A DNA stretch of 42,500 nt from Apostichopus japonicus (Eukaryota > Echinodermata > Holothuroidea > Aspidochirotida > Stichopodidae), in the NCBI RefSeq assembly GCF_037975245.1, contig NC_092579.1, forward strand, positions 1,620,001 through 1,662,500. Reading direction: 5' to 3'. Positions 22,243 to 33,647 of the stretch are shown piece after piece. Positions within the stretch are counted from its first letter, which is position 1. Each line of letters begins with the position of its first letter. The position numbers and the translations under genes are program-made. Below the pieces are notes generated by a model. That model was not told the origin of the DNA and searched no databases. It worked only from the letters and a program-made list of their open reading frames with translations.

Positions 22243-25060
22243 TGTTAAGCAAAAGAATTCATGAGATCCAAGTATTTGAGAAAGGGTTAAATTTTATCTT
22301 GGAGGTAAGCAAAGCTTAAGCTTCTTGCTGTGTGTAGATCCCCTTGGAAGGATATTTGTGTCACATGAGTGCCTCACTGGTTACAGCAGAAACACTGCCT
22401 TTATTGCAATACCTGTTAATGATAGGATGAATAATTGGTCTTGAAGTCGGTCTGTAGTGATTGCTCACATGGTTTTTAGAAATTACTCCATGAGCGTTAT
22501 GTTGAACATTGCAAAGATAAGAGAAGTTGCAAACTGAAGAGATAATTTATAACAACTCCTATTAGGGTATCATATATATGCGCAATGATGGGGCTAAGGA
22601 GGGTATAGGGGGAATTTGTGTACTATCGCTGGGTGTCAGGTTCCAAGAAATCGCATCTAAAGGTATTGAAATTTAAAATTATCTCGGGGTGATCCCCACT
22701 CGACGTCAAGTTTATTCCTTCGGTGCTTCGGTTGGGAAATATTCTTTATTCCTTTCATCTAATTTGCAGAATTTCAGCCACCAACCCCCCCCCCCCCCCT
22801 CTTCCAAATTTGAGAAAGTTCCTACACCTTTTCGTAGATATCATGGCAACCGAACTCAAACAGGCATTCAAATTATCATCTGGGAGTATCAATAAGTAAA
22901 CCGTTTTGTTTCACTAACATATCGTATTAGTTTTCAGCAGGAATTTAGTGCAACGATGAGGTATACAATACCCTTTAAAATCCTCTGACAGCTTTTTGAC
23001 AGTTCAGTGTGGCTATGAACTTGTTTTCAACATTTTAAGTTGCGATAGTAACAAGCTGGGTTACAGAAAGAAAATAAATATTGAATATAGAAGGAAAATA
23101 ATCGCAGACAAAGCAAAACACACAAACAGTTATTACTCAAAGCAGAAAATTCTCTTTTTAGTGTCTATAACAATTTATGTCACGATTTACAATTTGTTAG
23201 TACATTAGTATACTGTTTAAAAATAATAGTAATTATTACTTCAGAATGTTAAAAACAAAGAGAGATAGAACATTAAAGTACTTGTATAACATGAAAAATG
23301 TGCAATTCATTCTCCACAATGCCTATTTGCTAGGCCTACTATGTGGCTAAACAAAACTTTGTTTGTCTTTCAAAACATGACCGCATGCTATAGACCATCT
23401 GAGCCCTAACTCTGTAGATATATGAGTCTCGGAGGCAATTTGGAGAGTGTTGGTGTTGTAAACTGCCATTTTTAGACTACCCAATTTGCATGAAAACTAA
23501 CAGTCATGGAATATCAATAATGAATGTATTATCAATACATTGTTGGGCTTCGAAGCAATAAATTAAAAGCGTTCTATTGACGACGTTAATACCAAACTAT
23601 GGTCTTTGGCAATGTAAAATGCAATTATAGGGCAACAGGCACACATGTAGCAGCAATGTTAGTCAGTCGTGTACCAGGCATGTCCCTTATTGAAGATATT
23701 AATTAGAGACGCGACAGAGGAAAGGGGAAGTGTGTTAGAATGGAATGCACTGTACCCCATAAGAAAGTGTCTTTTAACTTTTTTAAGTATACGAAAACAT
23801 CTGATCACTTTCAAATTACATTCTAAGCTGTTTTAGTGCTCACGAGACACATTGATTTCCTCCTTTCTGCGAAAGTTTACGAAAGCTATATTCACCCATC
23901 TTTCCGTGCTTATGATTGTTTCACTATAGCAACTTTAGATTAGAATATCTAACATCATATAACGCAACCTATGAATTAACTTTAAATCTGGTGGACTTTG
24001 TTTTGTTTTTTTTTCTTTTTAAATTTGTTTTAATCATAAATATGTCCCTGAGTGGAACAAGTTAACATCACAAAATATACAGTATTAAGGGATAGTAGAA
24101 TAAACCTTTAAATTGATAACAATTTATAAATAGATATATCTTAGTTATTTGTTAATATTTATTGAAGCTTAGTTGGAGTGAAACTAAAACTTAATTTCGC
24201 CAAGGGGAGTTTTACTTTAAATGTTTAAGTTACCTTTCAACAATTGATACACCGCGCATGCATCCGGCGTAAGTAATCAAATCTGCTGATTTATGTTCAC
24301 AAAATCACTGCTTCCTTTTAAATATACATATCTACATATACAGTTTCACATATCATACAGATACAGTTATACATATCATAAAGACACATTCACATGGCTA
24401 GGTATATTTTTAAATATTCCGTGAACTACATGTAGTTACAAATTCGTAGGAATGTTCACTGAAATTTATTATTGTTTAGCGATAGTAATTGAAATTTATT
24501 TAAAAAAAATCACTTTAACTGATATCCGTCGTTGAGTCAAATGTTGCCAGGTGCATTCGAAAAACCATTACCCACTACATGATACAAATCATCAAATGCT
24601 ACAATTGATTCTCTATATCAAGATTGCTCTTAGTTGATCTACCCAAAAAATAACAATATTTATACATAAAACTTCTAACGCCCTGCCAAGGGAAAATAAA
24701 CTACGCTAGCTCTCTCTTAAGCTTTGGCTTTCGACAGAGCTTTTTTTTATAACAATTTGTAAACGACAGTGGCACAGTTCAAAGCCAAAGGAAAATAGTT
24801 GTTTCTCTTTTTATAAGTCTAAATTGCTTTGCAGCTGATAATAAGCAAATGTCAGTGGTTTAAAGCCAAATACATGACATATATTACTATAATGACTTCC
24901 CCCTTCGAGTAAAAGTATCCCTATCATGTGTACTGTATAATTATCATAAGGAATAACGAATCACGTTTAATACATTTACGAGATATTTCTTTTAAATATG
25001 AGTGTCACCGCAATAGAAAAGGATATAATCAAATGTTAAACGGAGAGCTTAATGTGACAA
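22243..25060. other. Gene-free stretch downstream of LRR-A
   Basis: No exon was recognised. A C run lies at about 22786-22799. ATTAAA on the minus strand at 24966-24971, about 90 nt past the LRR-A stop, is a candidate polyadenylation signal. Confidence 0.4.
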
Positions 25061-26380
25061 TTATATCCAACTCCAAGCATTGCGTGATCGATTCTTATGG
25101 GTGTTTGATCTCAACACAGCCGTTAACGGCCCAGGAACCTGGTCGTTGTTGATATGATGTTCGTTGCCAGTATTTGTGTCTGTACTCAAAGGTGGGCTTG
25201 ACGTACTGGCTTCGTTTCCCTTGACTGTCTCAGTCCTTCGAGAGTACGTTTGTTGCGAGAGATCTTCTTTGAACTTCTGCACTGTGACCAATTCAACACT
25301 CGTGGTTTGACTTGGGTCACACTCAACATGTCTTCCATATACTTCATCTTGGCGAGCATAGCGACGAAATTTTTTCTTTGTAGAGTACCACTGATATAAA
25401 GTAGCAAAGAGGGTGGCTACAAGGATTGCCATAATTATCCCCGAAATACCCAAGATATACCACACCAACGAATCGTCGTGAACTGGCATCTGATCTGTTG
25501 GTATGGTGGAAACATCTCTTGTCATGTATGTGATGGTCACAGTGTCTAGGAAATACGTTGTCTGAACTGTACTAGTACCAATCGTTTCTGATGTACCTTC
25601 TTTTACACATTCAATATCAGGATCACATGTATAGTCGCATTGAGTTTGTTTCGGACTGGGGCCATGATATTCGTTGCTACAATCAAACGGATTACCTCCT
25701 ACGTAAACTTTTGTTTTCTTAATGCAGTTTAAGAAAGAAATATTTTTCAACTTGTGACAGGTAAGATCCAAAGCTTGTAAGCTGATATTGTCATTTGCTA
25801 TATCTTGTAGGTTGTTTCTGCTCAGATTTAGAAATCGCAATAAAGTAGGTGTTTTCGCTTTAAATATTGATATATGATTATAACTCAAGTTTAAGGACTC
25901 CAACTTAATAAGATTGGAGAAAACCTCTCTCGATATGTTAGAAATATTGTTATTAGAAAGATCCAGGTCGGTTAGTTTCGTCATTCCAAGAAATGCGCCA
26001 TCTTGTATTTCAGTAATTTCATTGAAGCTTAAGTTAAGGTATTGTAATTCTCGATTCTCTTCCACTAAATGATTTCTAAGATCTTTAATTTTGTTCAAGC
26101 TTAAATCTAAAAACTTTACGGCAATTTGAAGATTCAAATCAGGAAAGGAAGATATTTTATTTTGGGGTAAATAAAGACTCAGAAAATCTCCGCTTTCGAT
26201 ATGCTTCCAACAGTCTTCCTGTAACGATGCGTTCGAAAAGCTGGTCATATTCAGATTACTGCATAGGATAACACTCACATTACACTGACAAGAGATTACA
26301 AAATCCATATACGAAAGGTTTAGTGAAACGGCTAATAACATAGAATTAAGGTAGATGAAAGCATTCCGCAATTTTTCCAT
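25061..26380 (-). CDS. LRR-A: leucine-rich-repeat single-pass membrane protein
   Basis: A single exon of 439 aa with a true ATG. A hydrophobic N-terminal signal segment covers about residues 5-30. Then come a Cys-rich LRR N-cap (CQCNVSVILC, 31-40), about six to seven LRRs (67-215; LxxLxLSxNxI units such as LTDLDLSNNNIS) and a C-cap (GNPFDC at 229-234, then CDYTCDPDIEC). A Thr/Ser-rich stalk leads to a transmembrane helix at about 305-328 and a 110-residue cytoplasmic tail. The tail has RQDEVYG at 343-349 and ends AWSWI, where SWI fits a class I PDZ ligand. There is no kinase, TIR or other enzymatic domain. Several Asn-X-Ser/Thr sites suggest glycosylation. It is paralogous to LRR-B, 1.1 kb away. 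Its duplicate at 34.75-35.75 kb is broken. The precise ligand and family are unknown; adhesion or receptor function is an inference. Confidence 0.88.
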   Translation of the reverse strand: MEKLRNAFIYLNSMLLAVSLNLSYMDFVISCQCNVSVILCSNLNMTSFSNASLQEDCWKHIESGDFLSLYLPQNKISSFPDLNLQIAVKFLDLSLNKIKDLRNHLVEENRELQYLNLSFNEITEIQDGAFLGMTKLTDLDLSNNNISNISREVFSNLIKLESLNLSYNHISIFKAKTPTLLRFLNLSRNNLQDIANDNISLQALDLTCHKLKNISFLNCIKKTKVYVGGNPFDCSNEYHGPSPKQTQCDYTCDPDIECVKEGTSETIGTSTVQTTYFLDTVTITYMTRDVSTIPTDQMPVHDDSLVWYILGISGIIMAILVATLFATLYQWYSTKKKFRRYARQDEVYGRHVECDPSQTTSVELVTVQKFKEDLSQQTYSRRTETVKGNEASTSSPPLSTDTNTGNEHHINNDQVPGPLTAVLRSNTHKNRSRNAWSWI

Positions 26381-26521
26381 TTTGAATCCAATATGCCAGA
26401 TATCCGTATAGTCATTAATGAGCTGATTCGAATAATACTAATACCAATGGTTGCCTCTAATGTTATGACCTTTGCACTTCTTCTAGCACTTGTTATTGCA
26501 AAGACTGATTGTAATGACGAG

Positions 26522-26645
26522 GGAAATCTCCGCATATCTCTCGATATGTTTCCAACAGTCTTCAATTACCGTTGCATTCAAAAAGTCGGTCATATTCAGA
26601 TTACTGCGTCAGATAACGATTACATTAAATTGATAAGAGATTAAA
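26522..26645 (-). pseudogene. Partial duplicate of the LRR-A 5' coding region (unit 1)
   Basis: About 120 bp upstream of LRR-A match its codons for the N-cap and following helix. The minus-strand translation contains SNLNMTDF, NAT and EDCWKHIE, parallel to SNLNMTSF, NAS and EDCWKHIE in LRR-A. A TGA replaces the codon just before the SNLNM block's arginine, and the flanks do not continue. It is a relic of a small local duplication that predates the 9.37-kb duplication, since the same relic sits in unit 2. Confidence 0.8.
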
Positions 26646-27460
26646 GCCACAGATCAAAGATTCAAATAAATGACGAGCTCATTCTGCAATTCCTTCAGCG
26701 AGTCGTGTCGTACTTAGGATATAACATACGGTTATTATGTTATGATAACTGGCTATTACGTTGTTCATTGTTCCCTTGGCAAAGCTCGATTATTTGAAAG
26801 TATCGATTAAAGAGCTGCTTTCATATTCGTTTTAATTTTGCAAGTGCTTGTCATAAAGGGTCTCTTGATGAACAATAGACCTATACATACTTTATTGTCT
26901 TCTGCAGGCTAATATATAGCTAATCGAGTGGTATGATTTGGTAAACATTATTGTATCCAACAGAGAAAATACATTGTTGCAGGAAAAAATGTAAGACAAT
27001 ACAAACAATAAGAACAACAAAGCATAAAACTACTAAAACATCTAACAAAAGAAAAGCATGTTCTTCAACATCATTCCTTTAGCCGAACAATCAAATCAGT
27101 TGGCGAAAGCATTTAAACTCTATATATGCGTGTCGCACTTACACATTACTGAAGCGAAAAAATAAAAATCGGTGATGGTGGCGTACGAAATACTAATGAT
27201 GCATTTCATTGAGTTATTGATCACCAATTCACAAAATAATTTGCAATCACACAATTGTCTAATGTCAAAATGTCGGTCAGGGTTCTACGGTTGCGTACGT
27301 ACCCATTGTTATATACTTTACAAACGTTTATGTCACTGCGCAGCCCTGCATATAGGCCCTACGGTTTACTAACGAAATTCACACGAAGCCTACTGTAACT
27401 TTTGTATGTAGAATGTAGTAATTTTCCACATCACTTAATTCAAATGCAATTGGAACAACG
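26646..27460. other. LRR-A/LRR-B intergenic region, unit 1
   Basis: No gene was recognised. A 66-codon plus-strand frame at 27172-27372 is kept in unit 2 only because the DNA is nearly identical. Confidence 0.45.
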
Positions 27461-28884
27461 TTAGATCCAACTCCAGATAGTACGTGCTCGAGTTAAAGAT
27501 CGCTTTGGTCTCAATACCACAACCCTGGAAGCTCCAACAGACTGTTTCATAATATCATTTTCGTTTACAGTGGTTGCCATGATGCGTGTGTTTACTCTAC
27601 CGAGGTTGTTTTCGTTAAATGACAATTCCCCTAAACCTGTAACGGATGGTTGTGATTCGTGAGCATCCTGGAACCTTTGCATTGCGATTAATTCAGGACT
27701 GGTCCTTGGACATCTATGACTCATAGCAGGAAGTCCATACACTTCGTCTTGGCGAGAGTAACGAAGAAATTCTTTCTTCGTTAAATACCACTTATATAAA
27801 GTTAGAAAAAGTAATATGAAAGTAGCTCCAGAAACAGCGACAACACACCAAAATGATTTGGATGTACCTAGAAATGTGTTTTCTCCTTTACTACTTTGGC
27901 TAGTATTGTTACCACCAATTTCGAAGCTTTGTGAAGTAGCTGTTGTTGTTGTGGCATCTAATACAAGAGTACTCATCCAACTATCATTAATGTGAGTACT
28001 ATAAGCTTGGTCGTTTGGTGAATTCTCTGAGCTCGTTGTCTTCCCCTTACCACTACTGATTATGATTTTGTTTTCATTGCAGCTGTTCTTACACTGAACT
28101 TCAGGAATACAGATATAATTGCATGTTGTCGAATTCTGGTGCCGGATGGGGAATTCATCGCTGCAATCAAATTGGTTACCTCCAATATATACATTCGACT
28201 TATGGGTGCAGTTCAGAATAGGAACGCTGGTAAACAGATTGCAAGAGAGATAAATAAATTTAAGGAAGTTAGTCTCAATTGTTATAGTGTTCAGACAGTT
28301 TGCGTTTAGATTGATCTCCTTTAACAGCTGGGGTGCTTGCAGGCTTAATCTTGAAATAATGTTAAAACTCAAGTTTAAGTACTCCAATTTAAAAAGACTA
28401 GAAAATGGCTCAGAGGATAAAACAGAAATGTAATTATTACTCAGATCCAGGGTTGCAAGTTTCACCATTCCTCGCAATGATTCCTCCGTTATAGACGTTA
28501 TTTGGTTGAAACTGAAATTAAGGGATTCCAGTCCTCCGCAGAGTTCCTTTGAAGGATGCGGCAATGCAAGATTGATAATCTTATTAAAACTAATATCAAC
28601 AGTGGTTACGGTCGTAGCCAGATTAAGATCCAGAAAGGAAGAAAACTCATTATGACTTAGATTTAGCGTGAGGATAGATTTTCCAGTAATAATATCCCGG
28701 CAATTCTCGTCTAATGAATTATTTGAGATATTGTTCAAGTGTAAGTTATTACATGCAATGGAAGTCCCGTTACATTTACAGTAGGTTATTAGAACTCCTG
28801 AACAGAAAATTGTTAAGCAACTTAACAAAAAACAAGGAAGCAATAGGAAGATAAGCGAAATATCCGAGATACTTCCATCTTCAT
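27461..28884 (-). CDS. LRR-B, copy 1: LRR membrane protein with frameshifted signal region
   Basis: From LLSCLTIFC onward (28843 downward) the frame is open and its protein is identical to LRR-B copy 2: N-cap YCKCNGTSIAC, about six LRRs, C-cap (GGNQFDC), a Thr/Ser-rich stalk, a transmembrane helix (VVAVSGATFILLFLTLY), RQDEVYG, and C-terminal WSWI. The ATGs at 28884 and 28878 correspond to the start in copy 2. However, an A run of 6 (28827-28832) instead of 7 shifts the frame inside the hydrophobic signal segment and leads to a TAA a few codons on. No in-frame ATG precedes the LRRs. Either translation or secretion is lost, an upstream exon supplies the start, or the homopolymer is a sequencing error. 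All other differences from copy 2 in the LRR frame are synonymous. Confidence 0.8.
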
Positions 28885-31800
28885 CGCTGTTTGTGAATAT
28901 GTCAACATTGATGTGGGATTTGTCAAAAGAGTTAGACTCGCCTGAATAATGCTTCAGTCATGCCAACTAATTTTTGGCAATCACATAACGCAGTTATTTA
29001 ATTGACTATGAACTGGATTATTCTATTTCATTATCACTTTCGACAGTATTATTGATGAGAGGCGATTTGCTTAACACTGCCTGAGAAATTAGAGTGCGAT
29101 ACCTTTGTTGTTATTCTATATAAAGATAAACTTATTTATAACTGCAATTTTCTATCTTACTATTCATGAGAGATTGTTGATCTCAATTGTACTCTATGTA
29201 CTTCAGTAGACTTTCAAAAGTTGTGATCGTCATAAATCATAGTCGACGTTGTTAGTCGATCACGCATTGCCTTTGAGAATCACTGTAGAAACAGAAAACA
29301 ATATATGATGAAACAATGAGCAATATCTAAATACAATTGTAGTCAAATAAAAAAATCATAAAAAAAAGTAACTCGGTAATATTGTTTTCAATAAAACCTT
29401 TTCAAATGCATTACATAGTTGATTGCAACATGAAGTAGACGAATGATGACACATAAAACCCTATTGTGACACATTCATGATTTTGTTCTAAACTTGCTGA
29501 CATGCTGAAGAAATCACCTCAACGTTAACGTTAAGGATTTGGCAACTTGCCATGGAATTTAAATTAAAACGAGAGAGAGAGAGCGAGGGAGCTTGGACCC
29601 TGGCAATATTTATTTATTTATATTCAATATTTATCACTCTCAGTATCATCAGACTGAGTGAATATCTCCGTTAAATCGATTTGATCATGATTTTCACGAT
29701 GTAAGCAGCTTAGATCACTGGTGGTCGCATATACTTCTAGTCACCGCAAGTTGGTTTTTAAAGCCAACAACGCGGCTCGTGGAACCATTTCGCAAAGAAA
29801 AACATGCAATATGCATATTCCGGGGATATTTTATTGATATGGCCGACATGTGATGTGATATTGTAAACATAACAGATGGACTATGGTGTGATCGTGATAA
29901 GTGTCATGATTAGAAGGCGTGTGTCTAGAGATGTGATTCTACAACGCTATATTTGCCTGACAAGTACTCTAAACTATAACAATTATTTCGTGGAGTGACA
30001 GTGACAGCCACAGTGGCATATCGTATCTGTCATCTTTTTTAGCGCAAGTTATCTCAAAATATTAAGATGCATTTGACCAGCATCATATTCATCCTTTTTT
30101 CTCTGACAGACAAATTACATCAAAATCCTTACCAAAAAGTTTATCCTAAATAAGATTTCATTATTTATCGTCCCTGGGTTATATACCAGGGCTGTGGTGG
30201 ATAACCCCTCTGTAATACCTCCGTGCTTATACAACCCACGTTGAGGATACATATACTGACTATAGCTAACGCTTCAGCTTCCCCTGTGAGAATATCCCAT
30301 AGAGGGCTCAAACTAACCGACGACACCGGCTGCAAAATGCTATCTGCGCATACCCCCCTCCCCGCACCACACACCCAACGCCTTACCAGTGGCGGTTCTG
30401 CTATGAAAAACACCGGCCATTGACGACAATGGGTGTCATACCTTTGTGATATTTAGAATTGCCGATCGTGCTTTAGATGGTGATGATCTCCACCAATAAA
30501 CTTCTAGTTCTTAATCGGGCGTCTAAAATATGCTAACTCAAAAGTGCCTAAAGGAGGCATAATGTGTTTTTGTTTTCTTTAATTTCTGTCAAAAAAAAAT
30601 GTTTTGGTGACTTTTCAATATTGAAAATAGCTGCTATCGTACCTTTTCAACGCTGAAAATTATCATGGCGGCCTGCCGTTTTTATGAAAACCAATGCAAT
30701 TTCTAACTTTTCCTGATCCAAATTGCCTGGGATCTATCGGTCACTGAATTCGAGCACTGTTTTGCATCCAGATTGAAAGAAGTGGTAATTTGCCGGACAT
30801 TTATAGACAAATTTGGACAGAAGTTATAACAAAGTCGTTTGCTGAACAACAGAAAACGATATTGGAAAGCCATCTTTTTGTCAGTATTTTCCGCCAATGC
30901 ATTGGTTCTTTAACACACCTTTTGCTCGTATAAATATACGGTAAAATGCTTGGGAAGAGTCAATCAAGGATGTTAGCCGTCAACGTGATTGGTTATTTAA
31001 ATACTTAATCACAGGCGGGAAAAGTTGGGCGAGATGGAGGGGCGGGGGGGGGGGGGGGTTGGGGGCGGGGGGAGATGGAAATGATACGGGAAAAACGTTT
31101 TCTTCTTCTATTACTCGCCATATCAACTAAATGCATTCATCATTTCTTGTGACAAGAATATTTCATACATCGATTCGTACTTTGAACGTTACACTCATTA
31201 TAACTGACTTAATTTGGTTGAAAGAAAAACACGTTAATTTTTTAATTTTAATAATGAAACTTAAATGGATATACTTTAACAATGCTTTGTATGTATCATA
31301 TGTCTTTGTTCATTTAACATTGATCAATAGCAATTTAGTGAAGAATGAGTGAATAATAGGCAAACCAAAAGTAAAATCAGTAATGAAACAGCAAGGTAAA
31401 CCTTGCTAGATTACCATATTTTATATGTAACATTATCAACTACTTCACTGAATTTAGTAGAAGTGCAATGTTTCACACGAACGGATAGAGTTGAATCACC
31501 CTCATCCCCCCACCACCACCACCATTTCTCCTCAGCTGCAATGTATACTTTAAGGTTATTCTACTCATTTTGCTTTTTATAAACTAAGTGTCTGCCACAT
31601 TTGTGAAAAATCCAACCAGAATAATTGCCTATTGTCTTTAGTGAAAACTACCCGTCATTGAAAAGTAGACTATTTTTGGTGTGAACCTTCAATCGTTCAA
31701 GCGATGAAGAGAGGCAAGACGAAGGATACCGGGGGAATCAATGGCACATGTTCCCCAATTCAAAGTGATGAACCATGGACATTTACCCATTTTTTATAGA

Positions 31801-33112
31801 CTGAAATGTCCTAATGTTCATACGTGCGACTCGCCCTCCCCATCCCCAAGCTCAGTCAAGAATCCAGTTACGTCTGTCGTGCCTGCTAAAATGCAAGGAA
31901 GACAACACCCGATATATCAAGCAGTTGTTGCAGACCAAACCTTCCTAAGACTGTTCTTTAGGGTAATCGCTACTCCATCTGTAAATACAATCGCACAGAA
32001 TGGGAAGGATCAACACCTTAGGAGGACATCATACCCACGATAGGGTACAACTGTAAGTTTGAGACAGGACTACAGAAGGATTAAAGACAACTTGCCTAAG
32101 AAGATTTTGCAATTGCAGAGACAAAGCTCACCTTGTAAAGCTACTGATATTCGTTTTGGAACTAAGGAAACATTTCACGGAATAACAATCAGTACTACAT
32201 CGTGATTTTTTTATTTCTTTAATCATGTACATTTCTCATCGCCTTTAAATAAAATTTTAAAAACACCCTTGCAATCTAATATATCTCATCTGAATTTATT
32301 AAAGTTAAATCAACAACAGAAATCTGATTGGAATAACCAATATATTTTGAAAACAGCAGGGAAATTATAAGTTAGAAAGTGATACAAAATTAATAATAAC
32401 ACACAATTAAGTGTGTAACGTACGGGGTCTTAACTTCAGGCTGACTCAAATTTTACGCTTCTTGTGAAATACAAGATATATATTTGCTCTGAAGCCTAAT
32501 ACAACAACAGGGATAAATCAATGTTTATTATTTTCAACTTGATATTGTCATTCTGGGATTTATCTCTAGAATTTGTCAATACCCCCGTCAATACGCCCCC
32601 GCGTGTAACCCCATTCTACACATCTCAGCATAGTTGGCTACAGCTGAACAGAAATGTATATACTTCATAATATATATATCGATTTACGACGCAACCTTAA
32701 TTGTTAGTGAGCCACAGGAGACAATATATAATACCCTATTTGTGCCTTTTAAATAATATGTTTTATAAAATAATGTTTTATTTTAAATTACTAGTAAAAA
32801 TTATAGCTTTCAGATTGACTATATAGATATTTTACAAATTAAAAAAAAAGTGCGTCTAATTCAGTTGATTACCATTTAGCTTAATTACATGGACAACTAT
32901 GACGGAAAACTCTGCCCCTTATTTTACATAACTAAGAAGGGACTGACTGTCCTGACATGATTCTTTAGTTCATTTATCTGAACATAATTTAATCTATAAC
33001 AAATCATACAAGTGAACACAAAATAAATAGAACTGAACATACCCGCTGACATTTGTTTTGCTCTTTCAAATATTCTGGGCTAGTATCTAAGAAACTATTT
33101 GCACTATCAAAC
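28885..33112. other. Gene-free part of unit 1
   Basis: No convincing gene in 4.2 kb. Short frames at 30165-30413 (minus) and 31741-32043 (plus) recur in unit 2. The second differs between copies in most of its first half, with no sign of codon constraint. A GA repeat lies at about 29573-29588 and a G-run cluster at 31040-31072. Confidence 0.45.
31040..31072 (+). repeat. G-run cluster, quadruplex-prone (unit 1)
   Basis: Runs of 4, 14, 5 and 6 G separated by C, TT and C. The equivalent at 40391-40428 has 19 G in the longest run. Four G runs with short loops fit the G-quadruplex pattern. Length differences could also be sequencing noise. Confidence 0.6.
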
Positions 33113-33540
33113 TTATAAACATGGCATATTCAGAACTACTAACAATGCACCGCGGTCAAAGACAAAGTAAGAAGTAACTTATGTGACGTTGATAAATGTT
33201 TGATAAAACTATGTATATAAATACAGTAGTAGCCTATCACACTAACTTAAACATTACTTCTAGGGCACCGTTGAGAATTAAAGTTATAGCACGTGGCAAC
33301 CTCCTACTAAATCAATCAACAAATTGTATTTCTTTTAAAAAGCTGCATGATATGCTGAGAATAACATTGAATCTTTAACTACTTACAATTGTTCTTTATT
33401 TTTGTTAAGCAATGAAGAAATTTGATCAATTTACCAGTCATAATTTCAGAAATGCCTCGGTAGGTTTTGAAAAATAGAGGATTCAACAATGATTTATTGC
33501 AGTTTTGAAGCCAAATAATGTTGTCCCTTTTAAATATGCA
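33113..33540. other. Unit 1 end / junction flank, no gene
   Basis: No coding or repeat feature was recognised. Whether this belongs to the duplicated unit cannot be told, because the second copy runs off the window. Confidence 0.35.
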
Positions 33541-33547
33541 TCCTGTG

Positions 33548-33548
<1 letters not shown>

Positions 33549-33603
<55 letters not shown>

Positions 33604-33613
33604 ATATATATAA
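33549..33613. repeat. TA microsatellite left of the Penelope-like element
   Basis: Near-pure (TA)n of about 65 bp with one or two interruptions. It mirrors a second TA tract to the right of the transposon. Confidence 0.9.
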
Positions 33614-33647
33614 CGAAAATCCACGTTCACTCCAAAAGAAAATATCA

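Larger units (their letters stand above)
25383..33112. repeat. Segmental tandem duplication, unit 1
   Basis: This stretch is repeated in direct orientation from 34753 to the window end. The offset is 9370 at the left breakpoint and drifts through 9352-9388 because of small indels. Identity is very high through most of the unit. The left breakpoint lies within LRR-A, just after the transmembrane codons (GAGTACCACTG is the first shared block). The right breakpoint lies between 33112 and the transposon at 33648 and cannot be fixed here. Confidence 0.95.

Noticed and set aside
24229-24300. Possible minus-strand exon ending at AAAG before GTAACT, as an upstream kinase exon
   Set aside because: The frame needed to join the FN3 exon is closed by a stop a few codons upstream.
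30165-30413. 82-codon minus frame, also at 39517-39765
   Set aside because: Conserved only because the whole segment is duplicated almost identically. No domain, signal peptide or splice context.
31741-32043. 100-codon plus frame with a relative at 41131-41400
   Set aside because: The two copies differ mostly at the amino acid level in the first half and use different starts, which does not look like a protein under constraint.
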